Shown piece after piece: positions 14,078 through 23,180 of a stretch of DNA of 40,524 nucleotides; the stretch's first letter is position 1, and every line of letters begins with the position of its first letter. Made by a program: the position numbers and the translations under genes. The notes beneath the pieces were generated by a model. It was not told the origin of the DNA. It searched no databases and worked only from the letters and a program-made list of their open reading frames with translations. The stretch comes from Eshraghiella sp964405265. Its GTDB lineage: Bacteria > Bacillota > Clostridia > Lachnospirales > Lachnospiraceae. The stretch spans positions 1-40,524 of the forward strand of contig CAYONC010000013.1 in the NCBI GenBank assembly GCA_964405265.1. The letters are read 5' to 3'.

Positions 14078-16216
14078 TCACCTGCTTTCCCGGTAGAATT
14101 TAAAATCTACCGTTCTCTGAAGTTTATCGGCACCGGTGCATATTACCTGAACCTTTTCGCCGAGCCTGTATGCATTTCCCGTCCTTTCGCCTCTCATTTC
14201 GTAATTCGTCTCGTCAAATACATAACAGTCTCCTTCAATGTCTTTTACATGTATCATTCCTTCTATTGTATTCGGAAGCTCTACATATATACCCCAGGCT
14301 GTTATTCCGGATATGACGCCTTCAAAGCATTCCCCTATTTTATCTGTCATATACTCCGTTTTTTTCATTTTTTCAACATCACGTTCGGCATCATCCGCCC
14401 TGCGCTCCGTTATACTGCAGTTTTTTGCAGTTTCCGAAAGAACCGCTTCGTAGTGACGTCTTCTTTCTTCATTAATTCCGTTCCTTAAATTTTCTTTTAT
14501 AATTCTGTGAATCTGCAAATCAGGATACCTTCTTATAGGAGACGTAAAATGCGTATAATAGCGTGCAGCAAGTCCAAAGTGTCCTTTACATTCCGTGGTA
14601 TATACCGCCCTTTTCATTGAACGGAGCGTAAGTCTGCTGATAAGTGCTTCTTCATCAGTTCCCTCTGTTTCTTCAACAAGCTTTTGAAGCTCTTTCGGAT
14701 GTATTTCATTATTGGATATTCTTATTGAATGTCCGAAATTATTAATAAACATACCGAGAGCACGTATTTTTTCAGGTTCCGGATTATCATGAGTACGGTA
14801 TATGAACGGTATTTCCTGCCAGAAGCCGTCTTCTGCCACAGTTTCATTTGCAATAAGCATAAAGTCTTCTATAATCCTTGTTGCAGAATTTCTCTCATAT
14901 TCCCTGACTTCAACCGGCTTTCCTTTTTTATCAAGAATAATTTTGCACTCCGGGAAATCAAAATCAATTGAACCTCTTTTATGTCTTTTCTTTCTCAATA
15001 TTACTGCAAGCTCATTCATTGATTCAACCATCGGAATATATTCCTTAAGCTGCAATGCTGTTTCACATTCTGTATCATCCAGTATAGCCTGTACCTCATT
15101 ATAAGACATTCTTCTGTCCACATTAATTAATGTCTCGCATATCCTGTGGGACACAACATTGCCTTCGTTATCAATGTCCATGATACAGCTTAATGCAAGT
15201 CTGTCCTCTCCCTGATTCAGAGAGCATATTCCATTACTCAGCTTATGCGGAAGCATGGGAATTACCCTGTCAACAAGATATACGCTTGTTCCTCTTTTTA
15301 ATGCTTCCTTGTCAATTGATGTATTTTCCTTTACATATTCCGATACATCCGCTATATGAACACCGAGGCGGTATATTTCACCCTCCCTGGTAATTGTAAC
15401 TGCATCATCAAGATCCTTGGCATCTTCCCCGTCTATCGTTACGGTGAGCCATTCCCGGCAGTCTGTCCTCCCGTCGTATTGGCAGGCATTAACTGTTTCC
15501 GGTATTTTGTTAAGGGCCTCCATGACTTCTTCCGGATATTCGCATGGAATTTCATAGGCCTCTGCTACGGAAAGTATGTCCGTTCCCGGGTCATTGACAT
15601 GTCCGATTATACGAATAACGGTTCCTTCCGGATTGCTTTTCTCATCCCCATACGTATCAATGTGCACAACAACCTTGTGCCCGTTAATTGCTCCGTTAAT
15701 TTTATCCTTTGGAATAAAAATATCCCTGCTGAATTTGGGATTATCCGGTATTACAAAACCATATGCTCCGTTTTTTTCAAATATTCCTATAATTTCATCA
15801 GTACCGTGTTCAATAATACGTATGATTTTTCCTTCCCTGCGTCTGGATCCGTTCTTTTCGGATATTATTGCAACCATGACCTTGTCATGATGAAATGCAC
15901 CATTTACGTCTTTTTCGGAAATAAAAATATCATCTTCTTCATTTTCCACCACAACAAATCCAAAACCCTTCCGGGTTGCTTCAAATATGCCGGTAACGGC
16001 AGTATTTTCTGCCCTGCAGTATTTTCCTTTACGCGACAGACCTATTCTCCCTTCCGAAACAAGCTCATCAAGAACCTCATGCAATTCATTCTTCCGTTCT
16101 TTCGGGATATTGAGAAGCATGGCTATTTCCCTGCGTTTCATCGGAACATAATGCTTATCATGAATAAGGTCACATATTATTTTCTTTCTTTTTTCAAAAT
16201 TTTCTCCGTCACTCAT
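14078..16216 (-). CDS. rnr: Ribonuclease R
   Basis: This 712-residue 3'-5' exoribonuclease degrades structured RNA, including mRNA freed by trans-translation. The order is: N-terminal winged-helix segment (1-70), two cold-shock/OB domains (about 70-220), the RNB catalytic domain with the Asp-rich site GEDAKDLDDAV, and one C-terminal S1 domain beginning at about residue 620 (GECFEGVISGITAWGIYV). The protein ends directly after S1, without the Lys-rich tail of E. coli RNase R. I start at the ATG at 16216, 7 nt after GAGG. A terminator separates it from secG. The gene order secG-rnr-smpB-ssrA is common in Firmicutes. Confidence 0.95.
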   Translation of the reverse strand: MSDGENFEKRKKIICDLIHDKHYVPMKRREIAMLLNIPKERKNELHEVLDELVSEGRIGLSRKGKYCRAENTAVTGIFEATRKGFGFVVVENEEDDIFISEKDVNGAFHHDKVMVAIISEKNGSRRREGKIIRIIEHGTDEIIGIFEKNGAYGFVIPDNPKFSRDIFIPKDKINGAINGHKVVVHIDTYGDEKSNPEGTVIRIIGHVNDPGTDILSVAEAYEIPCEYPEEVMEALNKIPETVNACQYDGRTDCREWLTVTIDGEDAKDLDDAVTITREGEIYRLGVHIADVSEYVKENTSIDKEALKRGTSVYLVDRVIPMLPHKLSNGICSLNQGEDRLALSCIMDIDNEGNVVSHRICETLINVDRRMSYNEVQAILDDTECETALQLKEYIPMVESMNELAVILRKKRHKRGSIDFDFPECKIILDKKGKPVEVREYERNSATRIIEDFMLIANETVAEDGFWQEIPFIYRTHDNPEPEKIRALGMFINNFGHSIRISNNEIHPKELQKLVEETEGTDEEALISRLTLRSMKRAVYTTECKGHFGLAARYYTHFTSPIRRYPDLQIHRIIKENLRNGINEERRRHYEAVLSETAKNCSITERRADDAERDVEKMKKTEYMTDKIGECFEGVISGITAWGIYVELPNTIEGMIHVKDIEGDCYVFDETNYEMRGERTGNAYRLGEKVQVICTGADKLQRTVDFKFYRESR

Positions 16217-16231
16217 ATTGTCGCCTCGCAT

Positions 16232-16264
16232 AAAAAAGAAGAACTCTTGGCAATCCAGGAGTTC
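16232..16264 (-). terminator. Intrinsic terminator between secG and rnr
   Basis: A stem of GAACTC with GAGTTC, extended by TGG/CCA inside (16241-16264), is followed on the minus strand by TTCTTTTTT. It overlaps the rnr leader and should reduce read-through into rnr. Confidence 0.7.
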
Positions 16265-16281
16265 CTCACAGATAACATTAA

Positions 16282-16524
16282 TTAATTAAGCCACTTAAGA
16301 TTAAGTGCAAAAGCTATTACAAAAAACAGAACCGCCAGAACCTTGGTAATCTTCTCAAGTGCTCCTTCCATTGAACGGCCCTTATTCTTGCCCCAGTATG
16401 ACTCTGCCATACCTCCGATGGAACCAAGTCCCTGTGTCTTGCCTTCCTGCATGAGAACCAGTATTGTCAGTAAAATACTTACTATTACTAAAATTATTGT
16501 AATGATTGTTTTAAAGATATCCAC
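16282..16524 (-). CDS. secG: Protein-export membrane protein SecG
   Basis: This 80-residue subunit of the SecYEG channel has two TM helices at about 5-24 and 60-77. The conserved loop LMQEGKTQGLGSIGG is followed by the ESYWGKNKGRSMEG motif. I start at the GTG at 16524, 8 nt after AGGAGG. A longer frame back to 16572 would begin before the RBS and gives an atypical N-terminus. It lies downstream of gpmI and upstream of rnr, the usual Firmicutes context. Confidence 0.93.
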   Translation of the reverse strand: MDIFKTIITIILVIVSILLTILVLMQEGKTQGLGSIGGMAESYWGKNKGRSMEGALEKITKVLAVLFFVIAFALNLKWLN

Positions 16525-16613
16525 CAATAAAACCTCCTGATTATTATATTCATAAGGCGCAAAAATACCCACGCAAGAATCAGTCTACCACAACTGCAAA
16601 AATTAATCAACAG

Positions 16614-18176
16614 TTATTTTCTGATAAGCAGTGATTTTCCCGTCATTTCTTCCGGCTGTTTCATTTCCATACAGTCAATAAGCGTCGGGACTATATCGGC
16701 GAGACATCCGCCTTCTTTAAGGCCGTATTCCTGATTGTTGCTCACAAGTATGAATGGTACGGGATTTGTTGTATGCGAGGTGAATTCACCTCCCGTTTCA
16801 TAATCTATAAGCTGCTCGGCATTACCGTGATCAGCACATATAAAGAGTATTCCGTCCTGTTCCTTGACAAGCTTCACAATTTCTCCCACACAGTTGTCAA
16901 CAACTTCTATTGCTTCAACAACCGCATCAAACACAGCCGTATGACCTACCATGTCCGGATTGGCAAGATTACATATTATTACATCATACTTATTCTCACC
17001 ATTTTCATCAACCGCCGTAATTGCCTCGCTTAATTTATCCGTAACGGTATATGCCGCCATTCTCGGCTTGAGATCATATGTGGCAACGTATTTCGGCGAA
17101 TTTACAAGGATTCGCTCCTCATTCTCGTTAGGAGTCTCAACCCCTCCGTTGAAGAAAAACGTAACGTGTGCATATTTTTCCGTTTCGGCAATTCTTGCCT
17201 GTTTAAGTCCGTTTTTCGCAAGCCACTCTCCGAATGTATTGGTAACCTCAACCTTCTTAAATGCAATGTCTTTATTAGGAATAAGAGGGTCATATTCCGT
17301 AAAGCATACAAAGTTTACGTCTTTACGTGCACCTCTGTCAAAATGCGTAAATTCATCATCACAGAAGCAGTGTGTTATTTCTCTCGCACGGTCAGGTCTG
17401 AAATTGAAGAATACTACCGAATCACCGTCATTTATTACGGCAACAGGTTTATTATTTTCCGTTACAACAAAAGGAACAACAAATTCATCATTAACACCTG
17501 CATCATAAGATGCCTGTATTCCGGCTGCCGCACTTTCAGCCGTGCCGCCTTCTCCCCTGGTCAGTGCATTATATGCCTTTTCAACCCGATCATAGTTATT
17601 ATCCCTGTCCATTGCATAATATCTTCCTGACACTGATGCAATTCTTCCTACACCCAGCCTGCTGATTTCCTGTTCCAAATCCTCCACAAAGCCCTTTGCT
17701 GACTGAGGAGGTGTGTCCCTTCCGTCAAGAAAGCAGTGGATATATACTTTATCAAGTCCGTGTTTCTTTGCAAGTTCAAGAATACCGTATATATGGGTAT
17801 TATGGCTGTGCACTCCTCCATCCGACAGCAGTCCGAATACATGCAGTGCCGAATTTCTGTTTTTACAGTTGTCACATGCCTTAACAAGTGCTTCATTTTC
17901 AAAAAATGTGCCGTCCTGTATCTCCTTGGTTATTCTTGTAAGCTCCTGATATACAATTCTTCCGGCACCCATGTTCAGATGTCCCACTTCCGAGTTGCCC
18001 ATCTGTCCTTCAGGCAGTCCTACCGACATTCCGCTTGCATATCCTTTCACAAAAGGATATTCCTTCATCAATTTATCCATAACGGGTGTATGCGCCTGCG
18101 CAACCGCATTTCCTTCCGTTTTGTCACTTAATCCGTATCCGTCAAGGATAAGGAGTACTGTTGGTTTCTTACTCAT
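16614..18176 (-). CDS. gpmI: 2,3-bisphosphoglycerate-independent phosphoglycerate mutase
   Basis: This 520-residue enzyme interconverts 3- and 2-phosphoglycerate using Mn2+. Asp12 and the phospho-Ser62 site in GQMGNSEVGHLN are present, as are the phosphatase-domain motifs FICADHGNAEQ and TSHTTNPVPF. Length is close to the family norm of 510-515. The ATG has a GGAG site. It follows xth by 53 nt and is the fourth glycolytic enzyme of this block. No enolase gene follows in this window. Confidence 0.96.
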   Translation of the reverse strand: MSKKPTVLLILDGYGLSDKTEGNAVAQAHTPVMDKLMKEYPFVKGYASGMSVGLPEGQMGNSEVGHLNMGAGRIVYQELTRITKEIQDGTFFENEALVKACDNCKNRNSALHVFGLLSDGGVHSHNTHIYGILELAKKHGLDKVYIHCFLDGRDTPPQSAKGFVEDLEQEISRLGVGRIASVSGRYYAMDRDNNYDRVEKAYNALTRGEGGTAESAAAGIQASYDAGVNDEFVVPFVVTENNKPVAVINDGDSVVFFNFRPDRAREITHCFCDDEFTHFDRGARKDVNFVCFTEYDPLIPNKDIAFKKVEVTNTFGEWLAKNGLKQARIAETEKYAHVTFFFNGGVETPNENEERILVNSPKYVATYDLKPRMAAYTVTDKLSEAITAVDENGENKYDVIICNLANPDMVGHTAVFDAVVEAIEVVDNCVGEIVKLVKEQDGILFICADHGNAEQLIDYETGGEFTSHTTNPVPFILVSNNQEYGLKEGGCLADIVPTLIDCMEMKQPEEMTGKSLLIRK

Positions 18177-18229
18177 TCCAAATCTCCAATCTGCTGTTAT
18201 TTTTCGTTGTTATGTTATCACAGACCTTT

Positions 18230-18988
18230 TTATAAGTCAATTATCAGCTCAACCGGACAATGATCCGACCCGGTAATTTTATCATGTATATCCGCACCTG
18301 CAAGCTTGTCCTTCAACTCGTCAGATGCCAGAAAATAATCAATTCTCCATCCGGCATTTTTCTCTCTTGCTTTAAACATGTATGACCACCATGAATAACG
18401 ATCTGTTGCATCAGGATAAAAATATCTGAACGTATCCGTAAATCCGCTCTCTAAAAGCTCTGTCATTTTATTCCTTTCTTCATAAGTGAATCCGGCATTT
18501 TTCCTGTTGCTTCCGGGATTTTTCAAATCAATTTCCTTATGGGCAACATTCAAATCACCGCATATGATGACAGGTTTATGTTTTCTCAGTCCGTTAACAT
18601 ATTTCCTGAAAGCATCTTCCCAGCTCTGTCTGTATTCAAGTCGTTCAAGTTCTCTTTTGGAATTAGGTGTGTATACCGTAACCATATAATAATCCCCATA
18701 TTCAAGTGTAATTATTCTTCCTTCATGGTCATGTTCCTCTATTCCCATTCCGTACGAAACAGCTAAAGGCTTGTCCTTCGTAAATACGGCAGTTCCGGAA
18801 TAGCCTTTTTTTTCTGCATAATTCCAATACGAATAATAATTTTCAATATTTAAGTCAAGCTGTCCTTCAGAAAGCTTTATTTCCTGGACGCAAAACACAT
18901 CCGCCTGTATTTCATTAAAAAAATTCATAAATCCTTTATCAAGGCATGCCCTTAATCCGTTTACATTCCAAGATATAAGTTTTTTCAT
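18230..18988 (-). CDS. xth: Exodeoxyribonuclease III
   Basis: This 252-residue protein belongs to the exonuclease III/AP endonuclease family and cuts abasic sites and trims DNA 3' ends. Motifs are intact: ISWNVNGLRA at the start, FCVQEIKL (metal Glu), YTPNS, CGDLNVAH, and the C-terminal GSDHCPVEL with the catalytic His. I use the ATG at 18988, with AAAGGA 7 nt upstream; an in-frame ATG at 19012 lacks a ribosome site. It is inserted between tpiA and gpmI, which is unusual for a glycolytic cluster. A terminator precedes it. Confidence 0.94.
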   Translation of the reverse strand: MKKLISWNVNGLRACLDKGFMNFFNEIQADVFCVQEIKLSEGQLDLNIENYYSYWNYAEKKGYSGTAVFTKDKPLAVSYGMGIEEHDHEGRIITLEYGDYYMVTVYTPNSKRELERLEYRQSWEDAFRKYVNGLRKHKPVIICGDLNVAHKEIDLKNPGSNRKNAGFTYEERNKMTELLESGFTDTFRYFYPDATDRYSWWSYMFKAREKNAGWRIDYFLASDELKDKLAGADIHDKITGSDHCPVELIIDL

Positions 18989-19001
18989 AGTATGTCCTTT
19001 C

Positions 19002-19035
19002 AAAAAAATCATGGGGCAGATTTATCCTGCCCCAT
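19002..19035 (-). terminator. Intrinsic terminator after tpiA
   Basis: A perfect 9-bp GC-rich stem (19011-19019 with 19027-19035) with a 7-nt loop, followed on the minus strand by GATTTTTTT. It lies just upstream of xth. Confidence 0.85.
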
Positions 19036-19047
19036 AAACAATCATTA

Positions 19048-19794
19048 TTATGCATTAACAATTTTGGCAAAATCAGGCTTAAGACTTGCGCCGCCGATTA
19101 ATCCGCCGTCAATGTCCGGTTTTGAAAGAAGCTCTGCCGCATTTGAAGCATTCATTGAGCCGCCATACTGGATTCTGATTGCATCAGCCGTTGCTTCGTC
19201 ATATATCTCACCGATAACCTGACGTATTCCTGCACACACCTCTTCTGCCTGGTCGGCAGTTGCCGTTTTACCTGTTCCGATTGCCCATATCGGCTCATAA
19301 GCAATAACAGCCTTCTTTGCCTGGTCGGCAGTAACATTAAGCAATGCAATTTTAATCTGCATTCTTATCCAGTCAAGGGTAATTCCCTGCTCTCTCTGAG
19401 TAAGTGATTCACCACAGCATATAATCGGTGTAATTCCATGTTCAAATGCTTTAAGGACCTTTTTGTTAACGGTTTCATCCGTCTCAGCAAAGTATTCCCT
19501 TCTCTCGGAATGTCCGATAATAACATATTCAACACCAATGTCGGTAAGCATTGCAGGTGATACCTCTCCGGTATATGCCCCGCTTTCTTCAAAATACATA
19601 TTTTCTGCACCGATTTTAACATTGGTACCCTTAACAGCCTCTAAAGCTGTTGTCAGATCAACCGCCGGAACGCAGTATACTACATCAACGCCGTCATTGT
19701 TAACCAGTGGTTTTAATTCATTTATCAATGCAACTGCCTCGCTCGGAGTTTTGTTCATTTTCCAGTTGCCCGCAATTATTCTTCTTCTTGCCAT
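19048..19794 (-). CDS. tpiA: Triosephosphate isomerase
   Basis: This 248-residue TIM barrel interconverts dihydroxyacetone phosphate and glyceraldehyde 3-phosphate. AGNWKMN with Lys12, the catalytic His in YVIIGHSERREYF, and AYEPIWAIGTG with the catalytic Glu are all present, as is the phosphate-binding IQYGGSMN near the C-terminus. It starts 14 nt after pgk, and the two share a transcript. A strong terminator follows. Confidence 0.97.
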   Translation of the reverse strand: MARRRIIAGNWKMNKTPSEAVALINELKPLVNNDGVDVVYCVPAVDLTTALEAVKGTNVKIGAENMYFEESGAYTGEVSPAMLTDIGVEYVIIGHSERREYFAETDETVNKKVLKAFEHGITPIICCGESLTQREQGITLDWIRMQIKIALLNVTADQAKKAVIAYEPIWAIGTGKTATADQAEEVCAGIRQVIGEIYDEATADAIRIQYGGSMNASNAAELLSKPDIDGGLIGGASLKPDFAKIVNA

Positions 19795-19808
19795 TTCAAC
19801 TTCTCCTA

Positions 19809-21014
19809 TTACTTGTCATCTGCTGATTCAATTCCCGGAAGGAGCTTGCCCTCAAGGAATTCCAGTGAAGCACCGCCGCCTGTGGAAATATGTGTCATCT
19901 TGTCACCAAATCCAAGTGTGTTAACTGCGGCAGCAGAATCACCGCCCCCTATGATTGTTGTTGCGTCGGTATCGGCAAGTGCTTTGGCAACGGCTATTGT
20001 ACCGGCTGCAAGTGTAGGATTTTCAAACACTCCCATAGGTCCGTTCCATACAACCGTCTTAGCTGTTTTAACCGCTTCAGCATACAATTCCTGTGTCTTA
20101 GGACCGATATCACAGCCTTCTCTGTCTGCCGGAAGCTTATCGGCATCATAAATTTCAATTTCAACCGGAGCATCTATCGGATTAGGGAAATCCTTAATTG
20201 TCACGGCATCAACAGGAAGGAGAAGCTTCTTGCCGAGTTTTTCTGCCTTTTCCATCATCTCTTTGCAATATTCGATTTTGCTGTCGTCAACGAGTGATAA
20301 ACCGATTTCATATCCTTTTGCCTTTAAGAATGTATACGCCATTCCTCCGCCTATAATAAGCGTATCGCACTTATCGAGCAGATTTGAAATTACGTTAAGC
20401 TTGTCAGCAACCTTAGCACCGCCGAGAATTGCAACAAAAGGCCTTACAGGACTGTTTACCGCATTGCCGAGGAATTCGATTTCCTTCTGCATAAGATATC
20501 CCACAACGCTTGTCTTAACAAACTTCGTTACGCCTTCAGTCGAGCAGTGAGCTCTGTGACATGCTCCAAATGCATCATTAACATATACGTCACAGAGTGA
20601 AGCAAGTTCTTTTGAGAAGTTCTCTTCGTTCTTGGTTTCTTCTTTTCTGAATCTTGTATTCTGGAGAAGCACCACATCTCCGTCCTTCATTGCTTCAACG
20701 GCTGCCTTCGCATTAGGTCCTACAACCTCATCATCCGCTGCAAATACCACTTCACGACCCAGCTTTTCTGAAAGTCTCTTTGCAACAGGTGCAAGCGATT
20801 CGCCTTCATTAGGTCCATTTTTAACTTTTCCGAGATGTGAGCAGAGGATAACCTTTCCGCCATCTGCAATTAATTTCTTAATTGTAGGAAGAGCTGCAAC
20901 TATTCTGTTTTCATCCGTAATAACGCCCGCTTTTAAAGGCACGTTAAAATCACATCTTACAAGGACTCTCTGTCCTTTTACATTAATGTCATCAACCGAT
21001 TTCTTGTTAAGCAT
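19809..21014 (-). CDS. pgk: Phosphoglycerate kinase
   Basis: This 401-residue enzyme makes ATP from 1,3-bisphosphoglycerate. Hallmarks are RVLVRCDFNVPLK near the N-terminus, LCSHLGKVK, AILGGAKVADK, VWNGPMGVFE and the C-terminal GGGDSAAAV and STGGGASLEFLEG motifs. The ATG has AGGAGG upstream. A terminator-like hairpin lies in the gap after gap, so pgk-tpiA transcription is likely set by read-through from the gap promoter. Confidence 0.97.
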   Translation of the reverse strand: MLNKKSVDDINVKGQRVLVRCDFNVPLKAGVITDENRIVAALPTIKKLIADGGKVILCSHLGKVKNGPNEGESLAPVAKRLSEKLGREVVFAADDEVVGPNAKAAVEAMKDGDVVLLQNTRFRKEETKNEENFSKELASLCDVYVNDAFGACHRAHCSTEGVTKFVKTSVVGYLMQKEIEFLGNAVNSPVRPFVAILGGAKVADKLNVISNLLDKCDTLIIGGGMAYTFLKAKGYEIGLSLVDDSKIEYCKEMMEKAEKLGKKLLLPVDAVTIKDFPNPIDAPVEIEIYDADKLPADREGCDIGPKTQELYAEAVKTAKTVVWNGPMGVFENPTLAAGTIAVAKALADTDATTIIGGGDSAAAVNTLGFGDKMTHISTGGGASLEFLEGKLLPGIESADDK

Positions 21015-21056
21015 TAATTAATCCTCCTGAAAATATAATATAATTCTTTAGAAATG

Positions 21057-21089
21057 AAAAACGGATCCGGTCCAAACGACCGGACCCGT
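21057..21089 (-). terminator. Intrinsic terminator/attenuator between gap and pgk
   Basis: A 12-bp GC-rich stem (21061-21073 with 21078-21089, one G-U pair), followed on the minus strand by TTTTT. It ends gap mRNA, with partial read-through into pgk expected. Confidence 0.8.
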
Positions 21090-21109
21090 GGTAGGTCTAA
21101 ACCGAATAA

Positions 21110-22126
21110 TTAAGCTAATTCTGAAAAATACTTAATTGTTCTAACCATCTGGCTTGTGTATGAGTTCTCGTTATCATACCATGAAACAACCTGTACTTCG
21201 TAAAGGTCATCTGCAACCTTACTTACCATTGTCTGGGTAGCATCGAATAATGAACCATATCTCATTCCAACAATATCAGATGAAACAATTTCATCTTCAT
21301 TGTATCCGAATGATTCATTAGCTGCTGCCTTCATTGCTGCATTGATTGCATCTACGGTTACATTATTTCCCTTAACTACTGCCGTAAGGATTGTTGTTGA
21401 TCCTGTAGGTGTAGGAACACGCTGTGCAGAACCGATGAGCTTACCGTTAAGTTCAGGAATAACAAGTCCGATTGCCTTAGCAGCTCCTGTTGAATTAGGT
21501 ACAATATTAACGGCACCTGCACGGCTTCTTCTCAGGTCACCCTTTCTCTGTGGTCCGTCAAGAATCATCTGATCGCCTGTATATGCATGAATTGTTACCA
21601 TGATACCTGACTGAATCGGTGCAAACTTATTAAGTGCATCTGCCATAGGTGCAAGACAGTTGGTTGTACATGAAGCAGCTGAGATAATTGTATCCTCAGG
21701 CTTTAATGTATTGTGGTTAGTGTTATATACGATTGTCGGCAGGTCATTTCCGGCAGGTGCTGAAATAACTACCTTACGTGCTCCTGCATTAATATGAGCC
21801 TGAGCCTTGTCCTTAGAACAGTAGAATCCTGAACATTCAAGAACAACGTCAACTCCGAGTTCACCCCATGGGCAATTGTTAGCGTCCGGGAAAGCATAAA
21901 TCTTAATAGTCTTTCCGTCAACCGTGATGGAATCATCACCTGCTGATACGGTATCAGCCTTCTCATACTTACCCTGTGATGAATCATACTTAAGAAGATG
22001 AGCAAGCATCTTAGGGCTTGTTAAATCGTTGATTGCCACTACTTCATATCCTTCTGCTCCGAACATCTGTCTGAAAGCAAGACGACCGATACGGCCAAAT
22101 CCGTTAATCGCAACTTTTACTGCCAT
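21110..22126 (-). CDS. gap: Glyceraldehyde-3-phosphate dehydrogenase, type I
   Basis: This 338-residue dehydrogenase has the NAD-binding start INGFGRIGR, and Asp34 in AINDLT, which favours NAD. The catalytic Cys153 is in SAASCTTNCLAP, and the substrate motifs MVTIHAYTGDQ and RVPTPTGS follow. The C-terminus WYDNENSYTSQMV is complete. It leads the gap-pgk-tpiA unit from a consensus-like promoter at 22196-22224 with AGGAGG before the ATG. It is divergent from the PHP gene. Confidence 0.97.
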   Translation of the reverse strand: MAVKVAINGFGRIGRLAFRQMFGAEGYEVVAINDLTSPKMLAHLLKYDSSQGKYEKADTVSAGDDSITVDGKTIKIYAFPDANNCPWGELGVDVVLECSGFYCSKDKAQAHINAGARKVVISAPAGNDLPTIVYNTNHNTLKPEDTIISAASCTTNCLAPMADALNKFAPIQSGIMVTIHAYTGDQMILDGPQRKGDLRRSRAGAVNIVPNSTGAAKAIGLVIPELNGKLIGSAQRVPTPTGSTTILTAVVKGNNVTVDAINAAMKAAANESFGYNEDEIVSSDIVGMRYGSLFDATQTMVSKVADDLYEVQVVSWYDNENSYTSQMVRTIKYFSELA

Positions 22127-22195
22127 TTTAAAAATTCCTCCTAAAGAATAATGTTTTGTAATAAGGATTGTTAATTATAAATCAATCTGTACTGT

Positions 22196-22224
22196 ATTTT
22201 ACATTCTTTACCTGAAAATTTCAA
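22196..22224 (-). promoter_or_regulatory. gap promoter
   Basis: TTGAAA (22219-22224), 17-nt spacer, TAAAAT (22196-22201), minus strand, about 70 nt before the gap start codon. Confidence 0.65.
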
Positions 22225-22251
22225 CCCTTAATTTGTTATTTATTGAAATTA

Positions 22252-22279
22252 TTGACAAAACCAAAACTTTTATTACAAT
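22252..22279 (+). promoter_or_regulatory. Promoter of the PHP phosphatase gene
   Basis: TTGACA (22252-22257), 16-nt spacer, TACAAT (22274-22279), plus strand. Start near 22286, with a GAGGAG site just before the ATG at 22314. Confidence 0.6.
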
Positions 22280-22313
22280 ATATTAAAAGAAAGCTTAAAG
22301 AGGAGAACGGACA

Positions 22314-23129
22314 ATGATTGGTGATTATCACGTACACACTGATTTTTCTTCCGACTGTAATTCGGTTCCGGAAGAACTGATTGAAAAAGCAATATCCTCC
22401 GGAATGAAGGAAATCTGCTTCACGGATCATGTTGACCTTGACTATCCGCCAAAAAACGGCGAAAGATTATTTTATATAGATACGGATGAATATTTCAAAA
22501 GATTCCGTGAATTAAAAGAACGGTACAAAAACCGCCTGAAAATTAAAATAGGTCTTGAACTCGGACTTAATCCTTCTGTTAACGGCATGAATTCCGAGCT
22601 TGTAAGGTCGGCTGACTTTGATTTTATCATAGGCTCATCCCATATCGTAAACGGAATCGACCCGTATTATCCCGAATACTGGGAGAACAGGGATACCAAT
22701 GAAGCCATAATGTCATATTATGAGGCAATCTTAAAGAATGTATCGATATACGAAGATTATGACGTATACGGACATCTTGACTATATAAGACGTTATGTCA
22801 GGGATAAGGATTATGTATATAATGATTCGGATTTTTTTGAGATTACCGACATGATATTCAAAAACATTATTTCAAAAGGCCATGGCATAGAGCTTAATAC
22901 CAGAGGACTTACCGACGGCATTACGAACTTCATTCCCACCATATCACTTTTAAAGCGTTATCATGACCTTGGCGGTGAAATAATTACCCTCGGCTCAGAC
23001 TCACATTATGTGAAAAATTTAGGTTATGCTTTCAGAACTGCAAAAGACATCCTTATCAATACCGGTTTTAAGTATATAACCACCTTTGAGAACAGAACAC
23101 CTTCATTTATATCATTAAAATCAATCTGA
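22314..23129 (+). CDS. PHP-domain phosphatase, histidinol-phosphatase (HisJ/HisK) family
   Basis: This 271-residue metal-dependent phosphoesterase has the first metal motif HVH at His6-His8 in DYHVHTDFSSDC and EICFTDHVD as the next metal site. GSSHIVNG, GHLDYIRRYVRD and the late GSDSHY motif complete the metal set. The family hydrolyses L-histidinol phosphate. It stands alone, divergent from gap and not next to other his genes, so another phosphoester substrate is possible. It ends at a shared terminator with the cysteine desulfurase gene. Confidence 0.85.
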   Translation: MIGDYHVHTDFSSDCNSVPEELIEKAISSGMKEICFTDHVDLDYPPKNGERLFYIDTDEYFKRFRELKERYKNRLKIKIGLELGLNPSVNGMNSELVRSADFDFIIGSSHIVNGIDPYYPEYWENRDTNEAIMSYYEAILKNVSIYEDYDVYGHLDYIRRYVRDKDYVYNDSDFFEITDMIFKNIISKGHGIELNTRGLTDGITNFIPTISLLKRYHDLGGEIITLGSDSHYVKNLGYAFRTAKDILINTGFKYITTFENRTPSFISLKSI

Positions 23130-23139
23130 ATCACGCATT

Positions 23140-23172
23140 GGGACAGAATGTATCTGCGGTACATACTGTCCC
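23140..23172. terminator. Bidirectional terminator between convergent genes
   Basis: A 13-bp stem with one mismatch (23140-23152 with 23160-23172) and 7-nt loop. The rightward side has a T-rich tract (TCATTTTATTTT) next to it. It serves the PHP gene and probably the opposing desulfurase gene. Confidence 0.7.
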
Positions 23173-23180
23173 ATATCATT

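Noticed and set aside
15356..16285. 309-residue open frame on the plus strand
   Set aside because: It is the complement of rnr; no RBS or family motif.
16525..16572. N-terminal extension of secG
   Set aside because: It starts before the AGGAGG site; the GTG at 16524 gives a normal SecG of 80 residues.
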